NCBI GenBank assembly: GCA_024867545.1
Contig: JANFNE010000020.1
Location: 372,001-436,000, forward strand
DNA from: Phytopythium helicoides
Taxonomy: Eukaryota > Oomycota > Peronosporomycetes > Pythiales > Pythiaceae
Reading direction: 5' to 3'
DNA: 64,000 bases
Below are positions 22,601-33,027 of the stretch, one piece after another. The notes beneath the pieces are model-generated. The model did not search any database. It saw nothing but the letters and a program-made list of their open reading frames with translations, and was not told the origin of the DNA. Numbering within the stretch: the stretch's first letter is position 1; the number at the start of each line of letters is the position of its first letter. The translations under genes and the position numbers were made by a program.

Positions 22601-24890
22601 AGATGCTGAACTGTCAATGCCTCTGACGAGGTATCCTGAGCCATTCCTTCGATGAAGGCCGAAACAACGGCTGTCTGGACCACACGTGACTCACGGAAAG
22701 CTTCCACCTCAACTGTCTCTTCTTCCTCAGTAGTGGTCACATCGCCGTCGGTCTCACTCTCACTGTCACTTTCAGTCTCAGTTTCAGTCTCACTGACTTC
22801 GTCCATCTCAGCGAGCGCAGCCTCTTCAGCACGGAGTGCCTCATCGATAGCTTTGTCCTTCGACTGCGCCAGCAAAAGCATCTTCGCGAAATGCCACGCC
22901 GTCATGCTTGTTTCAGCTGGCTCAAACGTTTTCCATCCCTGCACAAGAGTGTTTCGCTCATCATCCGACTTCGCAGCTAACAATTCCTCCGACGAAATAA
23001 GCATTCCCCATTGAATTGGAGCACCGCGGTTTTTGATGAACGCGATTTGCTCGAGCGCGTTGCGTCCGCCCTTGGTGGTCGGGTCAAACACAAGCACATA
23101 TTCGTACATGTTGCGTCGCAGGAAGACCAAGCCCCAAGCTGATTGCTTAATCTTCTCCACATCCGCGTTCCACTTCTCACTGTGAGGATCCGTCTCGATG
23201 TTGTTGAGGTACAATGGTGTTGTTCCACCCATCTCTCCTCGGATGTGAATACGAGCCGCAGGTTGGGCCTGCTTAGCGTCACGCACATCTTGAAGCATCT
23301 CCTCGCGCTCGCTATCAGTCAGCGGCAAAACTCCAAGCTGCTTTGCAACCGACCACTCGCGCTTCAAAGTGGCCATAAAGTCGAAAATGTTGAATGACAT
23401 CTGCATCGGATCCACGGCAATACCGTTCAAGATGAACTTGTTCAGGAGACCAAAACGGCCAGCTTGGAATCGAAGGTCTTTGATTTCCTTACGAAGCTCT
23501 TCACTGATCTTCCTGGTGGTAGATGCCAGCTTTTTCCCATGGAGAGGGAAGTCTTGAGATAGCTGCTGCAGTCGCGAAAGCGGGTTCTTTGACTTCAAGA
23601 TCTTGCGCATCGCGAAGAAACCGAGATTCTTCAAGTCATCAGGCTTCTCCCCCTCGACCTTCTCTTCAGTGGCCGCGTCCGCCTCAGAGGTTTCGTCCGC
23701 ACTTAATTCTGCCGCATCCTGTGTGGCATCCTCCGATGTTGTTGAGCCGTCTTTATTAGACTCCTCGGGAGTGGTTTCCTCCACCTCGTCCTCCTCATCT
23801 TCCTCTTCCTCTTCTTCCTCCTCTAGTTCTTCGTCGCCATCATCATTGTCGTCAGGACTTGCCTCACCGTCGTCAGTGGACTTCTTGGAGTCGTCAATTG
23901 TATTGTACTCCATATTCTTGATATCAAGAGCCACACCGTAACCCTGGAGAAGTGTCTCCATGGTCGAGTCCTTGGCATACGGCCGAACAATGTACTGCAG
24001 CTCATTGATCTTGGCCAGTTCGACAAGCTTGTCGTGGAAGGAATAGAACGATGGTGTGCCCACAAGACCATACAGAATTGCAGTGACTGGGAGATCCGAC
24101 TCGTCGGCAGAGGCCATCAAGTGAGGGTACTTGTGGTCGACATCTTCCAGTTCCACATCGTTCACTGATGCCGCTAGGCACGTCTGATTAGCACGGGTCG
24201 CTTCGCTGTCTCCGCGCAAGAGTGCCTCCAGCTCAGCCTCCGAGCACGCGACTGCGTCGACGCAATTCGGCTCACGGTACAAGATCGCCCACGTGTCAGT
24301 GTCCGGTCCGCACGTGTGAAAGCCCGAGTCCAGCGCCAGCTGCAGCAGTCGTCGAGAGTAAACAACACAGCACCAGCACGCACGGAAGGCAACCGGCAAA
24401 AGCGCACCTGTCGGAACATCTCCACCTTGACCGAGTACGTCCGCGTCGCCAGCGACAGCTCGAGGATCTAGCCTCGAAGCAAGCTCACGTCAGCTCCCGT
24501 AGCCAAACTAGTCCGAATGCAGCCGCGCCCATACGTTCTTGCAGTCCGCGTGGATCTTCTCCGCCAGCGCGACGGCGACGCCGCCAGCCGCGTCCGCGTC
24601 TCCGCCGAGGCTCTCGATGCGCTGTGCCTCGCTGCGCAGGTCCTCCACGAACTGCCAGAAGTACAGCGGGTTCTCGTCCGCCAGGAACTCGCTGTCCGCG
24701 CCACCACGCTCGTCAGCCGTCTCCCTCCCTTCCTCCGCCTCGCAAAACCGCCGTACCCCGTCTCAAGCACCGGGAACAGCGCGGAGCTCGGCCAGCTCGC
24801 CGTCAGGTTGACGCTCACGCCGCGCGCCTGTGCGCCGCCCGCCGCGAGCGCCAGCGCAGCCAGCGCGGCCGCCAGCGCGCGCGTCCCCAT
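19612..24890 (-). CDS. UDP-glucose:glycoprotein glucosyltransferase (UGGT)
   Basis: ER-lumen folding sensor that re-glucosylates N-glycans of misfolded glycoproteins for the calnexin/calreticulin cycle. ATG at 24890 opens a signal peptide (MGTRALAAALAALALAAGG). Exon 1 ends in the donor after VLETG and joins EFLADENPLYFWQFVEDL. A second intron follows CKN and a third follows KVEMFRQ, leading into the 1.6-kb-residue main exon. Long thioredoxin-like sensor regions follow, with acidic inserts (runs of Glu near 23790-23830 and a Ser/Glu/Thr block near 22740-22800). The C-terminal GT24 domain shows TIHVFSVASGFLYERF, the catalytic DxD in KVIYVDADQVVRADL, and NLDQDLPNYTQ. Length is about 1,700 residues, close to the family norm. 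The C-terminus ends HLAQAPSV with no HDEL/KDEL-like tail, which is unusual. It diverges from U1-70K. Confidence 0.93.
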
Positions 24891-25058
24891 GGTCTCCGTC
24901 CTTTCCCGCGATCTCAATTGTGCGTGGACCGACCGGATTGGCTCGGCGGACCCTCGAGACCGGATACCGGACCTGTGAAACTCGATCCAGACGCGGGTGG
25001 AGGGATCGCCCGCCTGCAATCCAAAGCGCAGCGGAAGGTCGGACTGGAGCGAGCAGCG
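24891..25058. promoter_or_regulatory. Bidirectional promoter between UGGT and U1-70K
   Basis: 168 bp between divergent start codons, so both 5' leaders and promoters must lie here. No motif is assigned. Confidence 0.5.
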
Positions 25059-26333
25059 ATGGCGGCGCGGGACCCGAACGCGCACCGCAAGATGACGCCC
25101 AAGGGGCAGATGAGCTCCAGCGGCATGGGCCCCGCCATCATCCACCTGCCGCCGCACCTCAAGGTGCTCTTCGAGCCCAACCCGCCGCTCGAGCACATGC
25201 CGCAGCTCGTCAAGCGCAAGATGCCGCCCTACCAGGGCCTCGCGGGCTTCCTGGACCAGGTGACGGCGCTCCTCGGTGCGCAAGTGCGGCGTGATGTGGT
25301 GCTAATTAGGTTCTGAGGCAGTTCGAGACGGAGGCGCCGCCCAAGCGCGAGGTCAGCGAGACGCCCAAGGAGCGCCGCGAGCGGCTGCGCAAGGAGCGCA
25401 TGGCCAAGAACGACGCCGAGATGCTGGCCAAGAAGGAGAAGTGTGCGTCTGCGTAATGGTGGCGAGACGATGCTGCGTGGTGGTGGGCTCACTGCCCCGT
25501 AATTGTGAACAGGGGACCCGAACGCTCCGGACGAGCGCAAGACGGAGGATTCCTACAAGACGCTCTTCGTCGGCCGCATCAGCTACGAGACGACGGAGAA
25601 GCAGCTCCGCCAGGAGTTTGAGCAGTACGGGCCTGTCAAGAAGGTGAGGCTCATCGAAGACGAGGACGGCAAGTCGCGCGGATACGCCTTTGTCGAGTAC
25701 GAGAAGGAGGGGGACATGAAGATCGCCTACAAGCAAGCGGACGGCAAAAAGATCGACGGGCGACGCGTCGTGGTCGACGTCGAGCGCGGCCGGACCGTAC
25801 GGGACTGGGTGCCGCGCAAGTTTGGCGGAGGCATCGGTGAGACCCGGAAGGGCGGGGCAGACGTCAACGTCAAGTACTCTGGAAGGTACCATGCCGCTGC
25901 TCTCTTGAACGTGGTTATGCTTGTGATGCTAACAGCGTCCTGCGTTTTGCCGAACTTGGTTTGCAGAGAGCCCATCGGACAATTCAACCCAGGAGCGCTG
26001 CGTGACTCGGCTGGTGACCGCTTCCGCTCAACAAACGGGCGGAGTCGCAGTCGAAGCCGCGACCGTGCGCCGCCTCGGCGTGAACGTCGGCGATCGGCTT
26101 CTCGCTCGCGTGACCAGGACCGTCGTCGTGACCGTGGCGACCGTGATCGCTATGGCGGCGGCGGCGACCGTGACCGCTACGGCGGAGGTGACCGTGACCG
26201 CTACGGTGGAGGCGACCGTGACCGCTATGGCGGAGGCGACCGTGACCGCTACGGTGGTGGCGACCGCGATCGCCCTCGTGATCGCTCCCGTTCGCGTGAT
26301 CGACGCAGCTCGCGCGACCATCACCGCAGGTGA
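25059..26333 (+). CDS. U1 small nuclear ribonucleoprotein 70 kDa (U1-70K)
   Basis: Core protein of the U1 snRNP, which binds stem-loop I of U1 snRNA and recognises 5' splice sites. Exons 25059-25259, 25322-25442, 25513-25885 and 25967-26333 (introns 62-81 bp) join in frame. The N-terminal U1-70K region ([19 protein letters not shown]) is followed by a basic coiled coil, the junction residue Trp in [12 protein letters not shown], and one RRM with RNP2 [10 protein letters not shown] and RNP1 SRGYAFVEY. The segment [14 protein letters not shown] after the RRM is diagnostic. The tail is an RS/RD domain with about six DRYGGG units (roughly 26140-26280) and a terminal [15 protein letters not shown]. 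Nuclear. Identification is secure. Confidence 0.95.
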
Positions 26334-26666
26334 ACAACTGACCATCATGCACGTTAGCTAGTGCCGTGGTGTGGATTGTGCATGGCAGGCAGAGCTACAG
26401 CATGGACTCGACGCGGAGGAGTTATCGGGCGGTAGGTACATATTGGTAGGTAGATTGGGCATCAAGCTAACCGACCAACAAGCTACAAACTATCTGAGCG
26501 AGGTGAGTCGGGTGAGTGTACAATGATGCGTTGGCTTGCATAGCTTTGCTGTGCTGTAGACACTCGAGTCGCTTCATAAATGTCGAGGGTTTATTTGCTA
26601 GCACTCGCGTTTATTTCATTGTCAAGGCTGTGCATCTCGCTCTCGGGAACTCGGCAGAATCTGAGC
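26334..26666. other. Convergent 3' spacer
   Basis: About 330 bp between the 3' ends of U1-70K and the thiolase gene. Short frames here are not supported. It should hold both 3' UTRs and polyadenylation signals. Confidence 0.5.
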
Positions 26667-27866
26667 TTACGACGCGTTCTCAAGCACAAGAGCAATGCCC
26701 TGGCCACCACCAATGCAGGCCGATCCGACAGCGTACTTCTTGCCGGTGCGCTTGAGCGCGTGCGCCAGGTGCGCCGTGATGCGCGAGCCCGAGGCACCGA
26801 GCGGGTGGCCGAGCGCGATGGCGCCACCGCACTGGTTGACGAGCGCGGGGTCGAGCTCCAGCGCCTTGACGCACGCCAGCCACTGGGCCGCGAACGCCTC
26901 GTTGATGTCGTAGATGTCGATGTCGTTCTTGGACAGACCAGCGCGCTTGAGCGCTCCCGTGATGGCCGGGACGGGGCCAATGCCCATGATCGTGGGCTCA
27001 ACACCCGACACCTGGTACGACACGACGCGCGCAAGCGGCGTCAGGTTGTGCTTCTTGACGGCCTCCTCGCTGGCAAGCAGGACGGCACCAGCGCCGTCCG
27101 AGATGCCCGAGGCGTTGCCGGCCGTGACGACACCGTCCTTCTTGAAGACGGGCTTGAGCTTGGCGAGCTTGGCAATGTCGGCATCGCGCGGCGACTCGTC
27201 CGTGGTGAAGAGCTCCTCCTTGCCGCGCACCTTGATGGTCACGGGCGCGAGCTCGGCGTCAAAGTGTCCAGCGTCGTGGGCCTTGCGCCAGAGCTGCTGG
27301 CTGCGCAGGCCGAACTCGTCGCACTCTTCGCGCGTGATGCCGTACTTCTCGGCGAGGTTCTCGGCCGTGACACCCATGGGCGTCTTGCAGAACGAGTCCG
27401 TGAGCGCCGACCAGAGCGTGTCCTCGAGCTGCAGACCGGCGCCGAGCCCGACGCCGAAGCGCGCCTTGTTGCCGTACACGGACATAGGTGACTGCGACAT
27501 GTTCTCGGCACCGCCGCAGAGCGCGATCTCCGCCTCGCCCAGCAGGATCTCGTGCACGCCGCCCACAACCGACTGGAAGCCCGAGCCGCAGAGGCGGTTG
27601 ATGGTCAGTGCCGGCGTCTCGATGGACGCGCCGGCCCTGAGCGCCACGTGGCGCGCCAGGTACAAGCCGTCCGAGCTCGTGGCCGCCACGTTGCCCACCT
27701 GCACCGCGTCAACAAGCTCGGGCGCCAAACCGGCCTCGGCCAGCGCCGCACGCGCCGCCGTCACCGCCAGGTCCGTGGCCGTCACGTCCTTGAGCTTGCC
27801 GCCGAAGTTGCCGAAGGGCGTGCGCTTGGCTGCCACGATGTAGATGTTCTTGGCCACGGCGCTCAT
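26667..27866 (-). CDS. Acetyl-CoA C-acetyltransferase (thiolase II)
   Basis: Condenses two acetyl-CoA to acetoacetyl-CoA, feeding isoprenoid/ketone metabolism, or runs in reverse. The single exon gives 399 residues from the ATG at 27866, close to the family length (about 390-400). The frame stays open upstream without a convincing start. The N-terminal signature IVAAKRTPFGNFGG, the nucleophilic Cys in NRLCGSGFQSV (residue about 90), the NEAFAAQ motif, the His of GHPLGASGSR and the C-terminal Cys of CIGGGQG are all intact. There is no clear mitochondrial presequence from this start and no PTS1 tail (it ends ENAS), so cytosolic location is likely. A 5' exon encoding a targeting peptide cannot be excluded. 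Confidence 0.93.
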   Translation of the reverse strand: MSAVAKNIYIVAAKRTPFGNFGGKLKDVTATDLAVTAARAALAEAGLAPELVDAVQVGNVAATSSDGLYLARHVALRAGASIETPALTINRLCGSGFQSVVGGVHEILLGEAEIALCGGAENMSQSPMSVYGNKARFGVGLGAGLQLEDTLWSALTDSFCKTPMGVTAENLAEKYGITREECDEFGLRSQQLWRKAHDAGHFDAELAPVTIKVRGKEELFTTDESPRDADIAKLAKLKPVFKKDGVVTAGNASGISDGAGAVLLASEEAVKKHNLTPLARVVSYQVSGVEPTIMGIGPVPAITGALKRAGLSKNDIDIYDINEAFAAQWLACVKALELDPALVNQCGGAIALGHPLGASGSRITAHLAHALKRTGKKYAVGSACIGGGQGIALVLENAS

Positions 27867-28390
27867 ACTGAAGGCGGGGGGAGGGAGGAGAGTGCGCGCT
27901 GGGAGGCGGATCCGGCAATGAGGTCTGCGGCTCGCGGCGACCACGCCGGATCCGACGTCAGCAGCTCGGTAGTCGACACTGAAATGGTATCGAGAGACGA
28001 AGGGTATAGATTACAAAGTGTCGTTATGTATAGGGTTTGGATTTTGAAGGCATGGAGGGATGGAGTGCATCGATTCCAACAGGGTTTGATATCGATTCGG
28101 CGTGAAATGCTGACGTGAACGGAGACAACACAACTTCAAGTGTGAATCAATTGCCAGCTGCGAGTGACGTAGACCGCAACACGTTCGAGTTTCGGTCAAT
28201 CAACGCCATCCTGCAAAAGTCTAGAGCCTGCGTCGGCGTCTTGCGAATCCTTGTTTGATTATCGTGGCGTCCCCGGACGTGGGCGACGCCTACACAACAG
28301 CCTTCCTCTCTCCTACTCGGCGGACGCGCGCTGCAAGCGTCCCGCACCCTGCTGGGCCCGTGGCCCGCACCCTCCTTGGCCGCAGCGCTC
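27867..28390. other. Intergenic region upstream of thiolase
   Basis: About 520 bp containing the thiolase promoter and the 3' flank of the hAT relic. The small frames here (for example 28011-28199 and 28147-28407 minus) lack features. No further gene is supported. Confidence 0.4.
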
Positions 28391-30557
28391 CTAAATACTT
28401 TCTTCATACGATGCCAATTTCGCGGGCGGGTCTAGCGCCGCCGGCTCCGGAAAGTCGAACGAGTCGCGGCGGCGCTTGCGACCAAAGTTTTGCCGCTCGA
28501 TCTGCCATGCGCGCGCCAGCTCGTTGAACTTGAACAGCTTGTTGGTCTCCATGATGTCCGTGTTCAGCGGTCGTGCGTAGCTACTCTGTGTGAACACGGC
28601 GCCGCTAGGCACAGCCTGTCGCCGGGGATCGACAAAATGTCGCGCGCAAGCTTAGCCAGTGATGGGAATCGCGTCTCGTTCGACTTCCACCACAGAAACG
28701 GATCCGACCGCTTGTCACGTATCAGCGTTGCATCGAAAAAGCGGTCGACCTCGTCGCCGTCGATCGAATAGTCCGGCATGCCCTCGCCAATGTCCAGCAG
28801 TTTCTCAAACGTTGAGTACGCCGAGCCTGCGTCGTGCCGAGCGTGCTCATCGTCATGGCGATGGTCCGACAGCGAGTCGTAGACGTTCTTGCGCAGCATA
28901 TCGCGCAGAAACTCCTTCTTCTCGGTCTTGTCCACCGATTCATTTGAGAACCGAGGGTCCAGGATTTTCGCCAGGGCAAAGTACGGCGATGTCTGCTCCG
29001 TGTGATACCGCTCGAGACTCGCCTTCACCTTCAAACAAACGGTTTGGATCTTGGTGAATGCTGAAGGGGTGAAATCGGACGCCGATGCGGCGGTGCTTTC
29101 GCACAGACCTACAATTGCCTTGTACACGTTGATAGAAGTGCTGAGGGAAATATGCTTCTGGTCGCTCTGGCACGTCGCCATCTGCATGACCTTTTGGAGA
29201 AATGTGGCGACCCAGACGAGCATGTCCCACTCGATTTCGTCGAGAACAAAAATGTTCATACCATTTGACGCGTCGCCACACATTGCGTTAATCGACTCTT
29301 TCAGCTTGGCGCTCTCGAGAATCATCGGTGATTGTGGTCGACCAAATCTTGGGCGAATCGAGGTTGGGCAATTGGTCTGGGTATTGCGCAAGTCCCATCT
29401 CGGTTGTGCGCAACGCAAAGTGCTCCTGGCTCTCTGTTGCCGACTTGAGCAAGGAAAGAAGCGACCGAAGCTTGACGATTTCGTGCCGAATTTCCTTGAG
29501 CGCCGACAGCACGCCGACGTGGATGAGGTGGCCAAGGCACGTCACATTCCAGTGCGGAGAGATGTTGTCTATTCCTACTAGTACCTTGATTTTTTCTCTC
29601 AGGAATCCCATGCCAACAGCAGATTCGCTACTCGTGGGCGTAACACCACACAGCAGCTTGGTCCGATGCCCCAATTGTTCTGCAGCACGTTGTACAGCAG
29701 ATCCGACATAAAGTACGCGTTAAACTCCGCAGGACAGCCCTCGAGGCCGACTTGGATCGTCTTGTACTCCCACTCGGCGTTAATCCAATGCAGGTGGATG
29801 GCCATATACCCCTTGTACACCAAACTCGACCAAGTGTCGCATGAAAAAGTAACTCGGCCCACAGCAGACCGTGCAATATACTCGCCCACACGCGTGAACA
29901 AGCCATAGTACTTGCGTTCCATGGCTTTTTGATCGAATCAATCGGTGGAATCACAGGTTTGCACCCTGCCGCCGTCAGCACTTCAATAAACTTTTCGTGC
30001 TGGACGACACCCAAATCTTGTCGATCCTCCACGATCCACTCCATCAGAGACGCCCCCAGGTTGCGAAAGCGTTGCCTCTTGCCCCCTGAGCGCATCCAAG
30101 TGCGAGATGGAGCATGTTACCCAAAGACGTGTCCCCATACAAACGCACTCACAAACGCACCTCCAGTAGATTCGTCAAATTGCCCCGCGATCCCGTCTTT
30201 CTTGATGCCCCCTGGCGATTTTTTACCCAACACCATGGCGCCTCCGGCGCCAACAGCAGCCCCCGCCGCGTTTACAGCGCCTCCGTTCAGCCCTGTGCCG
30301 TTCACAACCTTTTTCGCCTTTTTGCCCATTGCCGCGCCGTTCGGGAACTCGCTATGGCGCTTGGCGTGACGCATCATGGACGATGTGCCGTGGCGCGTGC
30401 TAAAGATCTTGTTGCAGACGGTGCACTTGGCCGAGTCGACGAGTCCGTCGCGCAGTCCCGAGCTGGACATGGGCGTGAACGTCTCCCACACGACGCTCGT
30501 GAGCTTCTTCTTGCGCGCGGCTTCCTCCTCGAAGGGCATGTCTTCCGCACGCTTCAT
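28391..30557 (-). mobile_element. hAT-family transposase relic with BED zinc finger
   Basis: Read on the minus strand, the pieces occur in the order of a hAT transposase. A BED-type finger comes first (CTVCNKIFSTRHGTSSMMRHAKRHSE split over 30360-30430), then FIEVLTAAGCKPVIPPID, the catalytic-core-like RVTFSCDTWSSLVYKGYMA followed by HLHWINAEWEYK, then CLGHLIHVGVLSALKEIR. The C-terminal dimerisation block is DPFLWWKSNETRFPSLAK then LARDILSIP, ending with PSGAVFTQSSYARPLN. The frame changes several times (near 29940 in an A-run, 29660, 29330 and 28630), so it cannot be made as one protein from the sequence shown, although some breaks could be introns. No terminal inverted repeats or target-site duplications were recognised. 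It may be a dead transposon or a decaying domesticated gene. Confidence 0.7.
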
Positions 30558-30930
30558 GGACAGCTCTGCGAGCGAGTCGATCTTGCCTGGGTCGTGTGAG
30601 TCGTCCAGCTTGCCCGCCTTGTCTGGTTCCGCTGCGTGTCGTCGTCCTCTCGTCCCGCGAGCCCGCAGTCGCCGCGTCTAGCTCCCTCGCGCGTGGCTCT
30701 TCGAGCGCGCGTCGGCCGAGCAGCGCGCACGCGGGGCTCCCAGGCGCTCGCTGGCTGTCTCCCGCGCTTCTCCCGCCGCCGAGCGACCGCGTTGCGCCAG
30801 CCGCTCGCGCTCCAACTGCGCCGCGCGCCTTTGGGCCGCGCAGCTCTCGCCTGTCTCTTGGCGCTTGCGCTCGCACCCGCTCGACTCGCGGCCGGCGGAG
30901 GTGACGCGCAGGAAGGCGGAGCAGCAGCCA

Positions 30931-30932
<2 letters not shown>

Positions 30933-30974
<42 letters not shown>

Positions 30975-30984
30975 CAGCAGCAGC
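30933..30984. repeat. CAG trinucleotide microsatellite
   Basis: About 17 CAG/AGC units, interrupted once by GTAG near 30971. The tract lies about 375 bp upstream of the first ATG of the hAT relic. It would encode poly-Gln or poly-Ala/Ser in the overlapping frames, but no supported gene covers it. Confidence 0.95.
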
Positions 30985-32113
30985 TACTTGTAGCGGGCGC
31001 GGGTCGGCCGCTTGCTTTGCTGGTTTGCAAGTCAACGCTAGGGGCAGGCAGGCCGAAAAGGGGAGGAGGGGGAGCGGACCCGGCCCGGGCCGGGCCGAGT
31101 TTGAATTTTGAACGAAAAACGGGTCTAGCGGGTTGCGGCCCGCCTACAGCTAGCCACGAAAACGGGTGGGCCTCCGCGTGGCGACCCAGCGACCCGCCGC
31201 CCTTTGCAGTGGGACGAAAAACTGGTCTTTTTGGTACATTCTGATCAAGATGTCTCTTTATGAATGATTTTTTGGAAAATGCGACGTTTTGGAATGAATA
31301 CAACCAGGACCCGGTCCATTGGGTGCATAATGTGGGCCGGGTGGCGAATGTGGAGCGGTGCCAGATTGAGGCCCGGTGGGTCATGTGGGCCGGGCGGTGG
31401 GACGCTCGCGGGTTCAATGTGGGTCGACCCACACGAGGGCATGTTGAACTGGTTGTCAACCAGTTCATTGGTTCGTCAGCCATTTTGGCCACGAGCCGTC
31501 GAGCATCAGGCGTCCTGTGACTGTGCGCATTCTACAGTTCGTTTGCAGCAATCGCCCTGCATGGATGCCCCTGCACTGCACATGCACTTTGAACAACTCG
31601 TGCAAAATCTACTCATTGGAACATGGCTACAATTCGCATGTTTACTCATGATTCGAGTCATTCGAATGATCCTTTCCAACCTAGCTCATAGTCTCCGTGT
31701 GCTAGTTGATGGAGTCATTGCAAGAACTTCACATTACCTTGAATCCGTTTTTGACGATTCGATCAATGACGCGTGAACGACCATGTTGGGAGCGACAGCC
31801 TGGCTGGCATCCGTCCCACACAGGCATATTTCAGCATTCCTTTGGAGCGTCAGTGCCATCCGTATTACCGCTAAGTGTAGCGAAGCATCAGCACGCACGG
31901 AATGCCAATTGTGCGTCGCTGGATGCAGAAGTGTTATCAATTCGAGTCACTGTTTCGTTCGCAATGAATGTATATTACGTGGCGTTTGACGATGAGGCGG
32001 TGGGTTTGCTCACTCCGGAACATACAGACAATCAGCGATTCTGACTGTGTGAGGGAGAAACCGAGTGAAGCCACCCATCGCCAACGAGACCAGCCAGCCA
32101 GCTAGACGACTGT
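30985..32113. other. Gene-poor, repeat-like region
   Basis: About 1.1 kb. The left part (31040-31240) is very GC-rich with GGCCCGGGCC-like runs and several AAAACGGG/AAAACTGG echoes. The right part (31500-32100) is AT-richer. Frames present (for example 31264-31776 plus) show no domain. It may be the flank of the hAT element or another decayed repeat. Confidence 0.4.
31446..31466. repeat. Perfect 10-bp inverted repeat with 1-nt centre
   Basis: GAACTGGTTG and CAACCAGTTC flank a single T. Such a tight palindrome could be a protein-binding site or a mobile-element end; nothing nearby decides. Confidence 0.85.
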
Positions 32114-32834
32114 CTACGACGACTTCTCCATGAGGTGGATGGGCTTGAGGATTGAGATCTTGTTGGTCTCGACAATGTAGCCGTTCATGACCATCTCGTC
32201 CAGGATGAAGTGCGCCTTCTCCAGGTTGAACATGATCTGCGCGCGATTCAAGCCCGTCAGCTCCCTGCACACTCCACAGCACCAAACCACTCACGACGTA
32301 CATCCAGCTCGCACTGCCCCGCCCCAAAGCACAGCACAATCCCAGCAAGAAAACCACCACCGTCTGCGATTAGTTCCCCTCCTTTGTACCAATCCCCCTC
32401 CAGCCCACAACGTACCACGCTCTCAAAGTACTTGTCCATGGTCTCAACCAGCGCGTGGATGAACTCGAGAATGCCGAGCTCGTTCTGCCGCGTCCACCCC
32501 GTCAGCTTGCTCCCTCCTCCTCAGCAAACCCCCGCGCCGCCAACGCACCTCCGAGTCGTCGTCCTTGACGCCCACGATGAAGAAGAGCGACGCGTACCGC
32601 CGGTAGATGACCTTGTAGCCGCGGTACTCGACGAACGAGCACTGGTCCCGAGCGGTGAGCCTCCCTCCAGCAACTCCAGCGAATCGCCAGTCGCACCTGG
32701 TTCTCGTTGCGGCCGAGGCACTTGCGGATGATCTCGGCCTCGAGCGCCACGCGCTCCTGGATGGACAGGAAGTCGTAGTACTGCGCCAGGCGCGTCTGGC
32801 CCTGCTTGTTCACCATGAGCACGAACTTGATCAT
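32114..32834 (-). CDS. AP4S1: AP-4 complex sigma subunit
   Basis: Small adaptin of the AP-4 vesicle coat, which acts at the trans-Golgi network in sorting. Five exons phase exactly: 32697-32834, 32549-32641, 32416-32484, a 12-nt exon 32302-32313, and 32114-32236, giving 144 residues, the normal sigma length. It begins MIKFVLMVNKQGQTRLAQYY, contains CSFVEYRGYKVIYRRYASLF and ELGILEFIHALVETMDKYFE, then CELD joined to IMFNLEKAHFILDEMV and NGYIVETNK. Among the sigma subunits the MIKF-LMVNKQGQTRL start points to AP-4 rather than AP-1, AP-2 or AP-3. It diverges from the VPS13-like gene. Confidence 0.92.
32302..32313 (-). other. 12-nt microexon of the AP-4 sigma gene
   Basis: Encodes exactly Cys-Glu-Leu-Asp, flanked by an AG acceptor and a GTACGT donor on the minus strand. 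Including it restores the conserved ELDIMFN junction of sigma adaptins. Confidence 0.85.
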
Positions 32835-33027
32835 CCTGGCGGCGGCGTGGAGCTCACTTGGCTTGTCGACCGCCGCGTGGAGAACGGCGGCGAGGTTGGT
32901 GGTGTGGCCCACGCCACGATCCGGTCGCCGCGTTGCGCGCGATCTTGAAGCGACGCATGGCGGAAACGGCCGCGGGGGAGCTGGGAGGGCGGCGTGGAGG
33001 GAGGAGCAGAACGCAACGGGCGGCGAG
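32835..33027. promoter_or_regulatory. Bidirectional promoter between AP-4 sigma and VPS13-like gene
   Basis: 193 bp between divergent start codons. No motif was identified. Confidence 0.5.

Noticed and set aside
22652..23014. Ser/Val-rich plus frame
   Set aside because: Reverse complement of the acidic Ser/Glu/Thr insert of UGGT; low complexity and no start context.
26028..26348. Open frames on the opposite strand and other frames of the U1-70K tail
   Set aside because: The DRYGGG DNA repeat keeps several frames open. The RRM and splice phases fix the true frame.
26914..27843. Long plus frame of 309 codons
   Set aside because: Antisense to the thiolase, whose catalytic motifs are intact. 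This is a typical GC-bias shadow.
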